Shown: positions 1-9,713, counted from the stretch's first letter. The stretch: 64,000 nucleotides of DNA from Colwellia sp. C2M11 (GCF_018860915.1 NZ_JAHKQD010000010.1:1-64000); one strand, 5' to 3'. A program made the numbers and translations. The notes: a model not told the origin generated them from the sequence alone.

Positions 1-92
1 CTTCAGTATTTCCATTGGTATCACTCCCAAGGTAGTGTGACCCATGCTTGTTAAGCCCATGTGAGCGAAGGCTATTGCTAAACTTCGATACC
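1..92 (+). other. Possible 3' end of a 5S-rRNA-like gene
   Basis: The last ~25 bases (about 68-92) follow the 3' end of gammaproteobacterial 5S rRNA base for base in length, with mostly transition differences. A GGTAGTGTG word near 35 matches the conserved 5S loop/helix IV boundary. A strong terminator follows at 107, as after rRNA operons. Against this, the highly conserved GAACTCAG helix III loop is not seen upstream and the helix IV region is ~9 nt longer than usual. It may be a divergent or rearranged 5S gene cut by the window edge, or a chance resemblance. Confidence 0.25.
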
Positions 93-106
93 TATTATAT
101 AAACGG

Positions 107-135
107 AAGCCCGTTACTAAAGTGACGGGCTTTTT
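107..135 (+). terminator. Rho-independent terminator
   Basis: Stem AAGCCCGTTAC / GTGACGGGCTT (one G-T pair) with a TAAA loop, followed by a T-run. It ends whatever enters the window from the left on the plus strand. The gene that follows (ending at 164) is on the opposite strand, so the terminator also lies just downstream of that gene. Confidence 0.85.
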
Positions 136-163
136 GCTGTCTGGCAGTAAATTAAATTTATCA

Positions 164-1324
164 TTAGAATATTTCTTTAATTATAGGGCCAATTTTAGGA
201 TTGAATTTTTGAGGATCTTCACCTAATAATGTTAAGGCAGTTGCGGCTATTTGATTTTGCTTAATTTCGTTTTGTGTCACGAGCTGTCCTTTGGCTTTTA
301 TACCGGAACCTATTGCCGCAAACCAAATGTTTTCAGAGCCTATAATTCCTTCTGGGAAAGCAGCTAAATTTTTCATATAGCTTTTAATAGCATCTTTTGA
401 TGCATGATGTTGCCAGTTATTGGCATTACTTCCTCGACCATGGTCTGTGGTAATTAACAACACAGTATTATTTTTATATTCAGGTGTTGTTTGAATGGTG
501 TGCCATAAGTCTTCAATAAATTTATCTGTTTGGTGAGCTGAACTTAAATAACTGTCGTAATGGCCATCATGAGCGAAGTCATCTGTTTCACCGAATGAAA
601 TAGCCATAACTCTCGGTTTTTGAGTTAATAAGTAATCTTTAGCAATACGGTAGGTAAAACTGTCTAATCTTACGTTGTGCCAAGGGCTAGGGATTTCTTT
701 TTGCATGGCATTGATTAGCGTCATTTCAGCAGATAGCGGCTTCCCTTGTGCAGACATAAAACCTGCATTGACGTACATTTTACTACGTTCAACATTGAAA
801 ATAGCAGGGAATACGTCCCAGCTGCCAAATACAGCAAGTTTATTACCAAAGGATGGTTGGTTATTGAGCCATTCAATAAATGATATATGCGGGTTGGGTA
901 CTTTCTTGTTGCTGTTAATCTTGGGGTCGGCAATGCCTGTAAATATTTCACTGTAGCCAGGATAAGAAAAATGCCAGTTATTTGAAACCGACATTTTTGA
1001 ATCGAGTTTTCTATTACCTATAACAGCGCCTTTTTTGGCAATTGTATTCCAAAAAAAGGGCATAAGCAGTTGACGACGTTGCTCTTCATTATCATGCCAA
1101 AACGTCTGTTTTGTGTGACTCGACTCGCGCACAAACTTATCATTATGTAATAAGTTATTGTCAGCACCACCGAATACTTCTTGCCAACGTAAGCCATCTA
1201 TAGTCACTAGTATTAAGTTTTTTGGGGTAGTGACTTTTGAATTAGCTGTATGAGCTGAAGTCTTTTCATTAGCTATGGAAGCTATGTGTACAAAAAGTAA
1301 TATGATAAATAGATATTTAGACAT
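164..1324 (-). CDS. Periplasmic alkaline-phosphatase-superfamily hydrolase (phosphodiesterase/nucleotide pyrophosphatase type)
   Basis: About 386 aa, beginning with a signal peptide (MSKYLFIILLFVHIASIANE). The N-terminal metal-site strand ILVTIDGLRW, a central DDFAHDGH segment and a C-terminal TTDHGRG motif are the metal-binding Asp/His elements of the alkaline phosphatase superfamily. The family hydrolyses phosphate or sulfate esters in the periplasm; the substrate cannot be read from sequence. I chose the ATG at 1324 over an in-frame TTG 12 nt upstream because GGCGA sits 5 nt before it and the signal peptide then starts normally. It lies 91 bp downstream of the TonB receptor gene on the same strand, with a terminator between, so it is probably read by partial read-through or its own promoter. 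Confidence 0.8.
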   Translation of the reverse strand: MSKYLFIILLFVHIASIANEKTSAHTANSKVTTPKNLILVTIDGLRWQEVFGGADNNLLHNDKFVRESSHTKQTFWHDNEEQRRQLLMPFFWNTIAKKGAVIGNRKLDSKMSVSNNWHFSYPGYSEIFTGIADPKINSNKKVPNPHISFIEWLNNQPSFGNKLAVFGSWDVFPAIFNVERSKMYVNAGFMSAQGKPLSAEMTLINAMQKEIPSPWHNVRLDSFTYRIAKDYLLTQKPRVMAISFGETDDFAHDGHYDSYLSSAHQTDKFIEDLWHTIQTTPEYKNNTVLLITTDHGRGSNANNWQHHASKDAIKSYMKNLAAFPEGIIGSENIWFAAIGSGIKAKGQLVTQNEIKQNQIAATALTLLGEDPQKFNPKIGPIIKEIF

Positions 1325-1343
1325 TAGTGTCGCCAATTTAAGT

Positions 1344-1388
1344 AGATTGAAAAAAGAGAACCAAACAAATATGATTTGTTTGGTTCTT
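1344..1388 (-). terminator. Terminator between TonB receptor and phosphatase-like gene
   Basis: A perfect 14-bp stem (arms 1357-1370 and 1374-1387) with a 3-nt loop. On the minus strand it is followed by CTCTTTTTTC. It should end most receptor transcripts before the phosphatase-like gene. Confidence 0.8.
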
Positions 1389-1415
1389 ATTAGATATGAC
1401 TTCTATTCGTTACAA

Positions 1416-3701
1416 TTAGAAACTGACGGTAAATGTCATTGATGCAGTACGTGGCGCACCAATAAAGAAAGTCGTACCATTGCCTGTACCGGTAGATAAA
1501 TAGCTTTCATCGGTTAAGTTGTTTACAACAAAAGCTAAATCAAATGATTTAAAAACATTACTATCAATACTTGCTGTGTAGCCAGCATTGAAGTCGACAA
1601 CGGTGTAGGCGTCGGCATCACCGCGTTCACCGGTATATTTAGCTGAAAGACCTGCGCGAAAGCTTTCTAGAGTGTAGTTAGTCGAGAAAACGAACATATC
1701 ATCGACAGAATCAATCACCTTGGTGCCTGATTCAAATCCTGGAGCATTACCTACGTAAGTTGAGTCATTGTTAGTGTATGATGAATATATATCCCAATTT
1801 TCGTTAAAACGATAACTAGCACTTAATTCAAAACCAGTAGAGTCTATGCCACCTACATTCAAATAAGTGCCATTAGTTCCTATGCTGTAATCAATACCAG
1901 ACGTATCACTTCCAGGTGCAATAAACGTTATGCGGTTATCGAAGGATATTGAATAGTAAGTTGCAGAAAAATCTAAGTTGTCATTATTATATCGAATACC
2001 CACATCAATATTTTCTGCTGTTTCTGGCTCTATTTCATCAAGTGTTGAAGCATCGCGCTCTAAAACACCATCTTTAATTGCAGAGAAGTTTTCGCTAAAT
2101 CCGGCAAAGACTTCCATGTTATTATTGATTTGATAAACAACACCAGTACTAAATAAAACATCTGAATCACTGTTTACTTTTCCGGTGATACCATTAGCAA
2201 AATTGTCGTATTTTTCAACGTCTACAAAGTATTTTTGAACGCCTAAGTTAACTGTTAGATCGCCAAAGTTTAAGGTATCTTGAAGGTACAGTTTTAAGGT
2301 GTCTGTTTGGAAGTTATTACTATATTGTGTCCAATAAGGCGTTTCATCAAAATGATGATAAATACGAGCATCGATGACTTTATGCCAATCACGAGATTCA
2401 TCACGGTCAGCTGATTCAGTCCACAACCCCATTGAAATATCGTTAATGCCAATAGACCAATCAAAGTTTGCGGTCATACCGATACGAGTTTTTTCATAGT
2501 GTGTATGGCGATATGACATAACAGGAATGGCGTTTGTATCGTAACAAGATGGTGCTAAGCCAGCACCTGAGTCCCAAGGCCATGATAAATTATCAGTGCA
2601 GCCATCTGCCGGTGCTAGTGGATTACCTAACTGATCAGTAAACCCATATTGCCCAGCAATGGTACCACCTTCTGAAGTAGGGTTACCATCAACATCAACT
2701 GCAGCCACTAAGTAAGGAGGAATCCAGTCTCCGCGCCCTTCATTTTTGTGTAAATAAGGTGTTATTTTAAAATGCATACTGGGTGATATGCTATATTCAA
2801 ACTTGACATAACCTAATGTATTTTCTCTTAGGGTTGACCATCCTTCAGCAAACATTTGGTCAAAGTGAGGGACGCCTGTCCAGTTCCAGGTTAATTGATC
2901 CCAATCAGGTGTTTGTTCAAATTGCGCTTTACTGACTGAGTTATAGTTATCTTCATTTGCATCATCATAAGATAAACGGCCAGTAATACTTAATTTATTT
3001 AATTCAGTAATAAATTTGAATTCAGCATGCTCTCTTGTCATTCCGCCGTTTGAGCCTTCACCTACCCAACGACTAGTGGATGTTGATGAATAGCTTGCGT
3101 AGGCATACGTATTATCAAATAATAACCCTGTATCGTGGCGAGCAAAGTACCTTTTAGCATCATGATCACCCGTGGTAAATGCAAATTTACTGGTTTTTTC
3201 AAATGCAGGCATAGCACTAATAAAATTAAATGTTCCACCTAATGCATCTAATGATGCTGAAGAAATATCTGAAGTACCTTGTGAAACTTGAATGGTTTCC
3301 ATATTCTCTGAATCAAGATAACGGTTTGCTTTTGCACCACCACCATAATTAGATCCACCATTAGGTATACCGTCAATAGTCATACCTAATTGTTGTTGAT
3401 TACCATCAATACTAAAACCTCGCATAGTAATAGAAGTAGACCAATCGTCACCACCAAAAGCATCACCTTCATTGATACTGATACCAGGCAAGTTGTCCAT
3501 TAGTGCTAATACGCTTGTTATGCTCGATTGTTGTTGTGTCATTTTTACATCGACTTCATGGTTAGCATGCGATAATTTTTTAGCAACGACAGTGACTTCT
3601 TCTATTGTTGTGTCATTTTCTGCTTCCTCAGCAACTACATTGAGTGTCAACGCTGATGATATAGCTAAAGCAATAAGACTTTTTTTATTTGAGTTGAACA
3701 T
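1416..3701 (-). CDS. TonB-dependent outer-membrane receptor
   Basis: 761 aa. The signal peptide (MFNSNKKSLIALAISSALTL, cleaved near VVAEE) is followed by a TonB-box-like EEVTVVAK, a plug domain (about residues 50-160; ITMRGFSIDG, MTIDGIPNGG, LGGTFNF) and a 22-strand type barrel ending in the C-terminal Phe of VSF, recognised by the BAM machinery. Such receptors import large or scarce ligands using TonB energy. The ligand is unknown, but the downstream phosphatase-superfamily gene hints at a phosphorylated or esterified substrate (inference). The start is supported by AAGGGA 7 nt before the ATG. That stretch is complementary to the variable segment of the small-RNA candidates at 28.5-28.7 kb. 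Confidence 0.92.
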   Translation of the reverse strand: MFNSNKKSLIALAISSALTLNVVAEEAENDTTIEEVTVVAKKLSHANHEVDVKMTQQQSSITSVLALMDNLPGISINEGDAFGGDDWSTSITMRGFSIDGNQQQLGMTIDGIPNGGSNYGGGAKANRYLDSENMETIQVSQGTSDISSASLDALGGTFNFISAMPAFEKTSKFAFTTGDHDAKRYFARHDTGLLFDNTYAYASYSSTSTSRWVGEGSNGGMTREHAEFKFITELNKLSITGRLSYDDANEDNYNSVSKAQFEQTPDWDQLTWNWTGVPHFDQMFAEGWSTLRENTLGYVKFEYSISPSMHFKITPYLHKNEGRGDWIPPYLVAAVDVDGNPTSEGGTIAGQYGFTDQLGNPLAPADGCTDNLSWPWDSGAGLAPSCYDTNAIPVMSYRHTHYEKTRIGMTANFDWSIGINDISMGLWTESADRDESRDWHKVIDARIYHHFDETPYWTQYSNNFQTDTLKLYLQDTLNFGDLTVNLGVQKYFVDVEKYDNFANGITGKVNSDSDVLFSTGVVYQINNNMEVFAGFSENFSAIKDGVLERDASTLDEIEPETAENIDVGIRYNNDNLDFSATYYSISFDNRITFIAPGSDTSGIDYSIGTNGTYLNVGGIDSTGFELSASYRFNENWDIYSSYTNNDSTYVGNAPGFESGTKVIDSVDDMFVFSTNYTLESFRAGLSAKYTGERGDADAYTVVDFNAGYTASIDSNVFKSFDLAFVVNNLTDESYLSTGTGNGTTFFIGAPRTASMTFTVSF

Positions 3702-4180
3702 AGCTTTCCCTTAATAACATTTTTAGTATTTATAATGCGGGTAAGCATGCGGTTGAAGTGTGACAAAATAGGTGCATAATAATGATCTTTATATTAAATA
3801 AATATGTCAATTTTATTAATGTGTTACACAGGTAAATTAAATACTACAAAAAATTTTAATTCGAATGAGCATGCATAAAGGTTACGAGCTTAACTTTGTA
3901 GTTGTATGTAATGTGTTGTTATTGCTTACGGTTTAATGATTTGTTATGCGAACTAATATCGAGGAAACCATCGCATCAGGTTAAGGAGATTAAAGTTTTA
4001 TATGAACATTAATAAACTTATTTTTTTATGCTGTACCTTGATAGATGTAAGCTATAAAAAAGGTAGCTATCTATAAAGTGGGTAATAATTTTAAAAGCCG
4101 CAATTTTCTTTTTTGAGTTTTACCTATATCAGGAGAAAAATCTGATAAACTGACCTTCTTATTTTGTTATGTAAATTGAT
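3702..4180. other. Divergent intergenic region, 479 bp
   Basis: This holds the promoters of the TonB receptor (minus) and the helicase (plus). It is very AT-rich. I see no RNA gene or strong operator. An open frame of 24 codons at 4002-4076 has AAGGAG 13 nt upstream, too far for confidence. The long stretch before the helicase could be a long 5' leader, as is common for cold-adapted helicase genes, but nothing specific shows it. Confidence 0.5.
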
Positions 4181-5407
4181 ATGAAATTCTCTAGTATTCC
4201 ACTCATAAATTCCTTACAAGAAAACCTTAAAGCACTTGAGTATACACAGGCAACTGATATTCAAGTAAAAGCAATACCTCTTATTTTAGCGGGTAATGAT
4301 GTTATGGCTAGGGCAAAAACAGGTACAGGTAAAACTGCTGCTTTTGCGTTACCAATACTCAATAATCTTCTTGTTACTCCCAACAGAACTAGAGCATTAT
4401 CTGTTCTGGTGCTTGCGCCAACTCGGGAACTAGTTCAACAGATTTATACGAACTTTAATCAGTATAGTGTTAATACTGATATTAAAGTGGTAGCGGTCTT
4501 TGGTGGGGTAAGTATCAAGCCGCAAGTGAGTAAGCTTGCTGAAGGTGTTGATGTTTTGGTTGCAACACCTGGACGATTACTGGATTTATTATTTAATAAG
4601 CATATAAGCTTGGAAGCGTTGTCTGTTTTAGTTTTTGATGAAGCTGATAGAATATTAGATCTTGGTTTTAAAGCCGAAATTGATCGCATCATGCAGCAAG
4701 TACCAGAAAAAAGACAGACGTTGTTATTTTCTGCCACGTTTGATGATTCTTTATATAAATTTAGTAAATTATTATTAAAAGATCCTCAAGTGATCACTAT
4801 TGATGAAAAAACGGAAGTGGCCGATAGTGTTGAGCAGTTAGTCTATACTGTTGATGCAGATCGAAAGCGTGAATTACTTTCTTATTTAATTGGCTCTAGG
4901 AATTGGAAACAAGTTCTTATTTTTACACGAACTAAGCAAACAGCAGATGAGCTTGCAAAAGAGCTTTGTAAAGATGGTATTAAAGCTAAATCACTCCATG
5001 GTGATAAATCACAAGGTGCGCGAGATAAAGCACTATTAGAGTTTAAAGAAGGAAAAACACGCGCTCTGGTTGCTACTGATGTTGCTGCTCGTGGTATTGA
5101 TATAGCTGATTTGGGCTATGTAGTAAATTATGAGTTACCTTATGTTGCTGAAGATTACGTACATCGTATTGGTCGTACAGGTAGAGCTGGTAAAAGTGGT
5201 TTAGCACTTTCGTTAGTTTCACCAAGTGAAGAATGGTTATTAACCGCGATTGAAAAAGTAATTGATGATAGATTATTACAGCAATGGTTACCAGGATATG
5301 AGCCTGATTTAACTAAGGTTAGTACTCCTAAAAGACCTGAAAGCAAGAAAAAAGCGCGAGATAAAGCATTAAGAGGTCGCAATAGTAATAATAGACGTAG
5401 AAAATAA
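4181..5407 (+). CDS. DEAD-box ATP-dependent RNA helicase, RhlE-like
   Basis: 408 aa with all core motifs in order: Q motif (near residue 20), Walker A AKTGTGKT, PTREL, GG, TPGR, DEAD, SAT, and in the second RecA lobe HGDKSQGARD, TDVAARG and HRIGRTGRAG. A short basic tail (KKKARDKALRGRNSNNRRRK) probably binds RNA. RhlE-type helicases remodel rRNA during ribosome assembly and help RNA decay. It differs from SrmB at 10423-11676, so the window carries two paralogues. The Shine-Dalgarno is weak. A shared terminator follows at 5435. Confidence 0.9.
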   Translation: MKFSSIPLINSLQENLKALEYTQATDIQVKAIPLILAGNDVMARAKTGTGKTAAFALPILNNLLVTPNRTRALSVLVLAPTRELVQQIYTNFNQYSVNTDIKVVAVFGGVSIKPQVSKLAEGVDVLVATPGRLLDLLFNKHISLEALSVLVFDEADRILDLGFKAEIDRIMQQVPEKRQTLLFSATFDDSLYKFSKLLLKDPQVITIDEKTEVADSVEQLVYTVDADRKRELLSYLIGSRNWKQVLIFTRTKQTADELAKELCKDGIKAKSLHGDKSQGARDKALLEFKEGKTRALVATDVAARGIDIADLGYVVNYELPYVAEDYVHRIGRTGRAGKSGLALSLVSPSEEWLLTAIEKVIDDRLLQQWLPGYEPDLTKVSTPKRPESKKKARDKALRGRNSNNRRRK

Positions 5408-5434
5408 TTATAACTACTATTAATGTTATAAATA

Positions 5435-5464
5435 AAAAAACCTGAATTAATTCAGGTTTTTTTT
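5435..5464. terminator. Bidirectional terminator between convergent genes
   Basis: Hairpin CCTGAATTAATTCAGG flanked by an A-run on the left and a T-run on the right, so it works for the helicase (plus) and for the TonB receptor (minus, ending at 5489). Confidence 0.9.
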
Positions 5465-5488
5465 ATTTTTATACTTTAGCATACTGTC

Positions 5489-8353
5489 TTAAAATTTATA
5501 TTCAACACCAGCATAATAGAATGCGCCATTAAATCCAAATGGTGCAGAACGTCTAGAATATGTAAATACGCCAGGGCTATTAACGATCACATTACCACTT
5601 GCATCAACAATAGTACCTGTACGTGAGTTACCAATTTCATTTTTATCAGGGTAAACATCAAATAAATTATTGCCGCCAATATTGAAAGAAATATTCTCAT
5701 TCATTTGGTAACTTACACGTAAATCAGTTAACACTTCAGCACCATAAGTTTGTTGGCCACCATCCGTTACTGTGTATTCACCATAACGATTAAAAGCTAA
5801 GTTTACAGTAAAGTCTCCCACTCTATATAAACCACTTAAACTGATACGATCTTGTGGCTGCCACTCTTCGATAATTGATATATCTTGCTCTGAAAATATT
5901 TTATCAGGTGAAACATCGCCTAAACCACTATTGGCAGGTGCAAATATTTTAACAACATCAGTTTCTGTAAAGTTAGCTGCGAAAGTTAAATCTAAATCAC
6001 CGCCTAACATTTCACCATTCCAAGTGGCTATTATATCAATACCTGATGTTTCGGTATCAGCACCATTAAGAAAGAATTGACCTCCACCAGCACCAGCAGC
6101 TAATAAGGCTGAATCTAATGCTGAAGATAAACCTTGGCCTAGTGAGTTGCTTAGGACAATACGATCATCAATATCAATTGAATACCAATCGATAGTTAAA
6201 TTAATGCTATCAGCAAGTCGAATAACAGTACCAAGACTTAGGTTTGTTGATTCTTCTTCTTTTAACTCAGGAATGCCAATTGCTTGTGCTAACGTTGAAT
6301 CATTACGGAATGTACCAACCTGGACGGCAATTTGATCACCCGTAGGATCATCTGGATTAGTTTTAAATTGTGTACTGATGTTATTAAAATATAACTGTTG
6401 CATTGATGGGGCACGGAAGCCTGTGCTCATAGCACCACGGATGGCAACATCTTCAGTTAAAGACCAATTAGCAGCAAGTTTGAAGTTGCTGCTATCTCCA
6501 AAACCATCGTAGTCATCGTAACGTACAGCACCACTTACGATTAAATTTTCAGTGACTTCCATTTCAGTATCTACATAAAATGAAACAACATTACGTGTTT
6601 CATCCACTGCAGATATTGCTCCAATACCTCCAAACCCTTGAATACCTGCGCCAGTATCTGTTGCAAATAAACTTTGGCCTAATACCGTATCGTAGTCTCG
6701 ATATGAATATTCATCACCAGGTGTTATTTTATAAGTATCAGTACGAATCTCAGCGCCCATTGCTAATGAAAACAAATCGAAGTCTTGAGTATAATCAATA
6801 TTTATTGTTGATAACGCAAGCTCTAAACCATAAGCAAATGCTTCTCTAGGTACTGAATTACGTATTTCATCAGGTGTGATATCAGCGTATGAACCGTCAG
6901 CATTATATTGTAAAGCATTAGCAAAAGATGAATTGATAGAATCACTTGTTGTATAGTCAATATTGTTTTGGCCATAGGTATAAGACAAATCTAATGAAGC
7001 ACCATTATCAAATTCAGTTTGGTAGCCAAAGTTATAAGAAATATCTTTAATATCTGAATTTATTTTAGGTAAAAAGCCCATTGGTACAGTGGCATCGCCA
7101 TCTAGCAATGGTGCATTACCATCAGTATTTGCATTATGGCGAAAGAAAGCGGCTGATTCATTGTCACGTTTTGAGTAAGTAATAAAACCATATAATTCGC
7201 CATTACCTAGCTCATAACCAGTGTTAACGGTTAAACCAAATTGATTTGAGTCTGCATCGCCAATTCTAAAAGTATTACGTGTCGCTGTTGCCTCACGAGG
7301 ATCTCCTAGTAGCATGGTGCCATCGCCTATGTCAGTACAGCCAGTAAATTGGCATGAACCATGTAAACCAGCTCTGTTCGTATAGCCGCGATCTCGAAAA
7401 TTCAAGGTAGTATTTAAATACCCATTATCTCCCAAAGCAAATCCCTTTGAAATATCCACATTTGTGGTTTCACCATCACCTTCTGAATATTCACCATAAG
7501 AAACAGCTGCTTTACCACCATCACTCGCATCATTTAGAACAATATTAATAACACCTGCTATTGCATCAGAGCCATATTGTGCAGCAGCACCATCTCTAAG
7601 TACTTCTATCCGTTTAATTGATGAAGCTGGAATCGCATTCATATCTGTACCGGCTGTGCCACGACCAACAGAAGTATTTATATGTATTAAACTTGCTTGA
7701 TGGCGTCGTTTTCCGTTGACAAGAACTAGGGTTTGATCAGGTCCTAAGCCACGTAAAGTTGCCGGACGAAGTGCATCTGTGCCATCACTGATAGCAGAGC
7801 TTGAAAAGTTAAAAGAAGGTGCAATCGCTTGTAGCATTCTACCTACTTCTGTTTGTCCTGTATTAGCAAGAGCTTCTGCTGAAAGAATGTCAACAGGTAC
7901 AGGTAAATCATCAGCTGATCGTCCTGCAACACGACTACCAATAATAGATATTTTCTCTACACTAGTCTCATCTATTTGAGCTGTTTCTTGGGCTAGAGCA
8001 GTTTGGCTAGCAGCACCCAATATCATAGGGATTAGTGCTAATTTTACTTTGTTATTTTTCATTGTTGTAATTCCTCTATAGTGTTTATCAACTTGAATGC
8101 TAAGTTGACCAGAGTTATTAACAACAGCAATTAAGCCAGAGTCTTGTAATAATTTTTTGAGACCAGAGCTTACTGAGAAATAGCCTTTTAACTCATTTGC
8201 TTGATACTGCTTGGCTAAATCAAACGAGAATATAATGGTTTGATTTGATTTTTGGGCAAATGCAATTAGGGCTTTATCAGCTCGTTGTTTGTTAATATCA
8301 TAGCGCATCAAACTAGCAGCATTTGCACTGAGCGTTACTAGAACTATATTCAC
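5489..8353 (-). CDS. TonB-dependent receptor with N-terminal STN signalling domain (FecA type)
   Basis: The frame gives 954 aa from GTG at 8353. Residues ~14-90 form an STN domain (YDINKQRADKALIAFAQKS … GLKKLLQDSGL), the part that in FecA/FpvA receptors talks to a FecR anti-sigma factor. Then comes a second signal-peptide-like stretch starting MKNNKVKLALIPMILGAA, a TonB-box-like KISIIGSR, a plug (TLRGLGPDQTLVLVNGKRR, RIEVLRDGAAAQYGSDAIAG) and a barrel ending in VEYKF. The internal ATG at 8062 has an excellent AGAGGAA 8 nt upstream and would give an 857-aa receptor without STN. Upstream of 8353 the frame stays open with a better signal sequence (KLKPLLKYFISVNIVLVTL) but no ATG; a CTG at 8452 behind GAGGA is the only plausible earlier start. 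fecI and fecR lie just upstream in the same direction, so surface signalling is the expected role. Confidence 0.88.
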   Translation of the reverse strand: MNIVLVTLSANAASLMRYDINKQRADKALIAFAQKSNQTIIFSFDLAKQYQANELKGYFSVSSGLKKLLQDSGLIAVVNNSGQLSIQVDKHYRGITTMKNNKVKLALIPMILGAASQTALAQETAQIDETSVEKISIIGSRVAGRSADDLPVPVDILSAEALANTGQTEVGRMLQAIAPSFNFSSSAISDGTDALRPATLRGLGPDQTLVLVNGKRRHQASLIHINTSVGRGTAGTDMNAIPASSIKRIEVLRDGAAAQYGSDAIAGVINIVLNDASDGGKAAVSYGEYSEGDGETTNVDISKGFALGDNGYLNTTLNFRDRGYTNRAGLHGSCQFTGCTDIGDGTMLLGDPREATATRNTFRIGDADSNQFGLTVNTGYELGNGELYGFITYSKRDNESAAFFRHNANTDGNAPLLDGDATVPMGFLPKINSDIKDISYNFGYQTEFDNGASLDLSYTYGQNNIDYTTSDSINSSFANALQYNADGSYADITPDEIRNSVPREAFAYGLELALSTINIDYTQDFDLFSLAMGAEIRTDTYKITPGDEYSYRDYDTVLGQSLFATDTGAGIQGFGGIGAISAVDETRNVVSFYVDTEMEVTENLIVSGAVRYDDYDGFGDSSNFKLAANWSLTEDVAIRGAMSTGFRAPSMQQLYFNNISTQFKTNPDDPTGDQIAVQVGTFRNDSTLAQAIGIPELKEEESTNLSLGTVIRLADSINLTIDWYSIDIDDRIVLSNSLGQGLSSALDSALLAAGAGGGQFFLNGADTETSGIDIIATWNGEMLGGDLDLTFAANFTETDVVKIFAPANSGLGDVSPDKIFSEQDISIIEEWQPQDRISLSGLYRVGDFTVNLAFNRYGEYTVTDGGQQTYGAEVLTDLRVSYQMNENISFNIGGNNLFDVYPDKNEIGNSRTGTIVDASGNVIVNSPGVFTYSRRSAPFGFNGAFYYAGVEYKF
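8060..8077 (-). promoter_or_regulatory. Internal ribosome binding site and start inside the receptor frame
   Basis: AGAGGAA (8077-8071) is followed after 8 nt by ATG (8062-8060) and a classic signal peptide. It is the best translation start in the receptor gene, although an in-frame STN domain lies upstream. It may produce an STN-less receptor. Confidence 0.65.
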
Positions 8354-8589
8354 GCTAATGAAATATTTTAATAACGGTTTTAGCTTAGCTGAAAGTTGGA
8401 ACAGACGAAATTTATCTCGCCAACAGTGCAGTATTAATAAACAAGTGAGCAGAAGAAATCCTCTATGGTTTTATAAATTAATTTTAATTATTTAAATTAA
8501 GCTAAATGGTGAGAAATAGCTAGTAAACAATGAAAGCATATTTTTATAAAATGGCAGGGAGATTAGAATCTATATTTTACGTAGGTAGA

Positions 8590-9660
8590 TCATTCATTAA
8601 GCGCAAGTAAAATTGTACTATTAGCAGCCTTTGAATAACTAATATTAAAATTACTTTTCAGTGATGCTAATAAGCCTTCTACATCATTAGCTTTAAAATA
8701 CCCAGAGACTTTAATATCAGCAATTGTCGGATCAGATATTTTAAAATGAGTTTCTGTGTATCGGCTTACTTCAGCGAGTGCATTAGATAATGATTCACCA
8801 TTAAAAATGAGCATACCTTGCTGCCAAGCTAAATCACGTTGTATCTGATCAAGTGATACTTGTTCAATAGGCATATCAGGCTGTTTGGTTATTGTGGCTT
8901 TTTCGCCTGAACTTACCAATATCCCAGGGAGTTCTGTTTGGTTTGTGTTTTCATCTGTTGTCAACAGAGTATGCCTTATTACTTCAAGTGTTTCTGTTGC
9001 TTTAGTAATTAAAACTCTACCTTCAGTTACCATCAATTCAATATCACTATGACTATTTTTTTGTACATTAAATATAGTCCCTAATGCGGTGAATGATTTA
9101 TCCCCCGAGGTTACAGTGAAGGGACGTGATTTATCTTTAGCTATATCAAACCTTGCTTCCCCTTGCATTAATGTTAACTGGCGTGATGATGGGGTGTAAG
9201 ATACATGAACAATCGTATTGGTATTTAATTGAATGTGAGTACCATCATTCATAGTGAAGCTGTTCTGTTCACCTATATTGGTTTTTAATATTTGTATTTG
9301 TGTTAATGATTGCTCGTTTAGTGAAGGAATGAAAGGTATAAATGATTTATCAACAAAGGCATTAACTGAAAGTATAGAAACAATAGCAACACTGGCAGCT
9401 AACACGATAGCAGAGAAATGATGACGAATTTTTTTAAGCTTATCTAGTGGAAATAAATCACTTAATTCATTAAGAACAGAAACATCATCCCAATAAGAAG
9501 CCATTTCCAATAACGCATTGAGATGTGCAGTATTTTGCTCGCACCAAAAAACTAATTCTTTTTGTTCAGATAGTGATAAGCCACGATCCATACGACTAAT
9601 CCAAAGGCACGCCTGTGCCTGGATGTCTTCTTTAGTGTGAAACTGGCTTACATTACTCAT
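8590..9660 (-). CDS. fecR: FecR-family anti-sigma regulator
   Basis: 356 aa. The N-terminal cytoplasmic part is of the DUF4880 type (ACLWISRMDRGLSLSEQKEL, sigma-binding in the family). One membrane segment lies near residues 84-105 (FSAIVLAASVAIVSILSV). The periplasmic FecR domain has NTNTIVHVSY, GEARFDIAKDKSRPFTVTSG and TALGTIFNVQ, and the C-terminus is an STN-like fold (LSNALAEVSRYTETHFKISD). The family holds its cognate ECF sigma factor until the receptor's STN domain signals ligand binding. It sits 53 bp downstream of fecI and upstream of the STN receptor, giving a complete sigma/anti-sigma/receptor set. Confidence 0.88.
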   Translation of the reverse strand: MSNVSQFHTKEDIQAQACLWISRMDRGLSLSEQKELVFWCEQNTAHLNALLEMASYWDDVSVLNELSDLFPLDKLKKIRHHFSAIVLAASVAIVSILSVNAFVDKSFIPFIPSLNEQSLTQIQILKTNIGEQNSFTMNDGTHIQLNTNTIVHVSYTPSSRQLTLMQGEARFDIAKDKSRPFTVTSGDKSFTALGTIFNVQKNSHSDIELMVTEGRVLITKATETLEVIRHTLLTTDENTNQTELPGILVSSGEKATITKQPDMPIEQVSLDQIQRDLAWQQGMLIFNGESLSNALAEVSRYTETHFKISDPTIADIKVSGYFKANDVEGLLASLKSNFNISYSKAANSTILLALNE

Positions 9661-9713
9661 TGCGTTACTCGATTATTCTTCGATATTTTTAGTTTATTGG
9701 CTAGTATTAGTTG

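Noticed and set aside
675-956. Open frame opposite the phosphatase-like gene
   Set aside because: Antisense shadow of a well-supported coding region with no ribosome binding site.
4002-4076. 24-codon frame MNINKLIFLCC… before the helicase gene
   Set aside because: AAGGAG is 13 nt away, too distant; no conservation evidence; AT-rich DNA gives such frames by chance.
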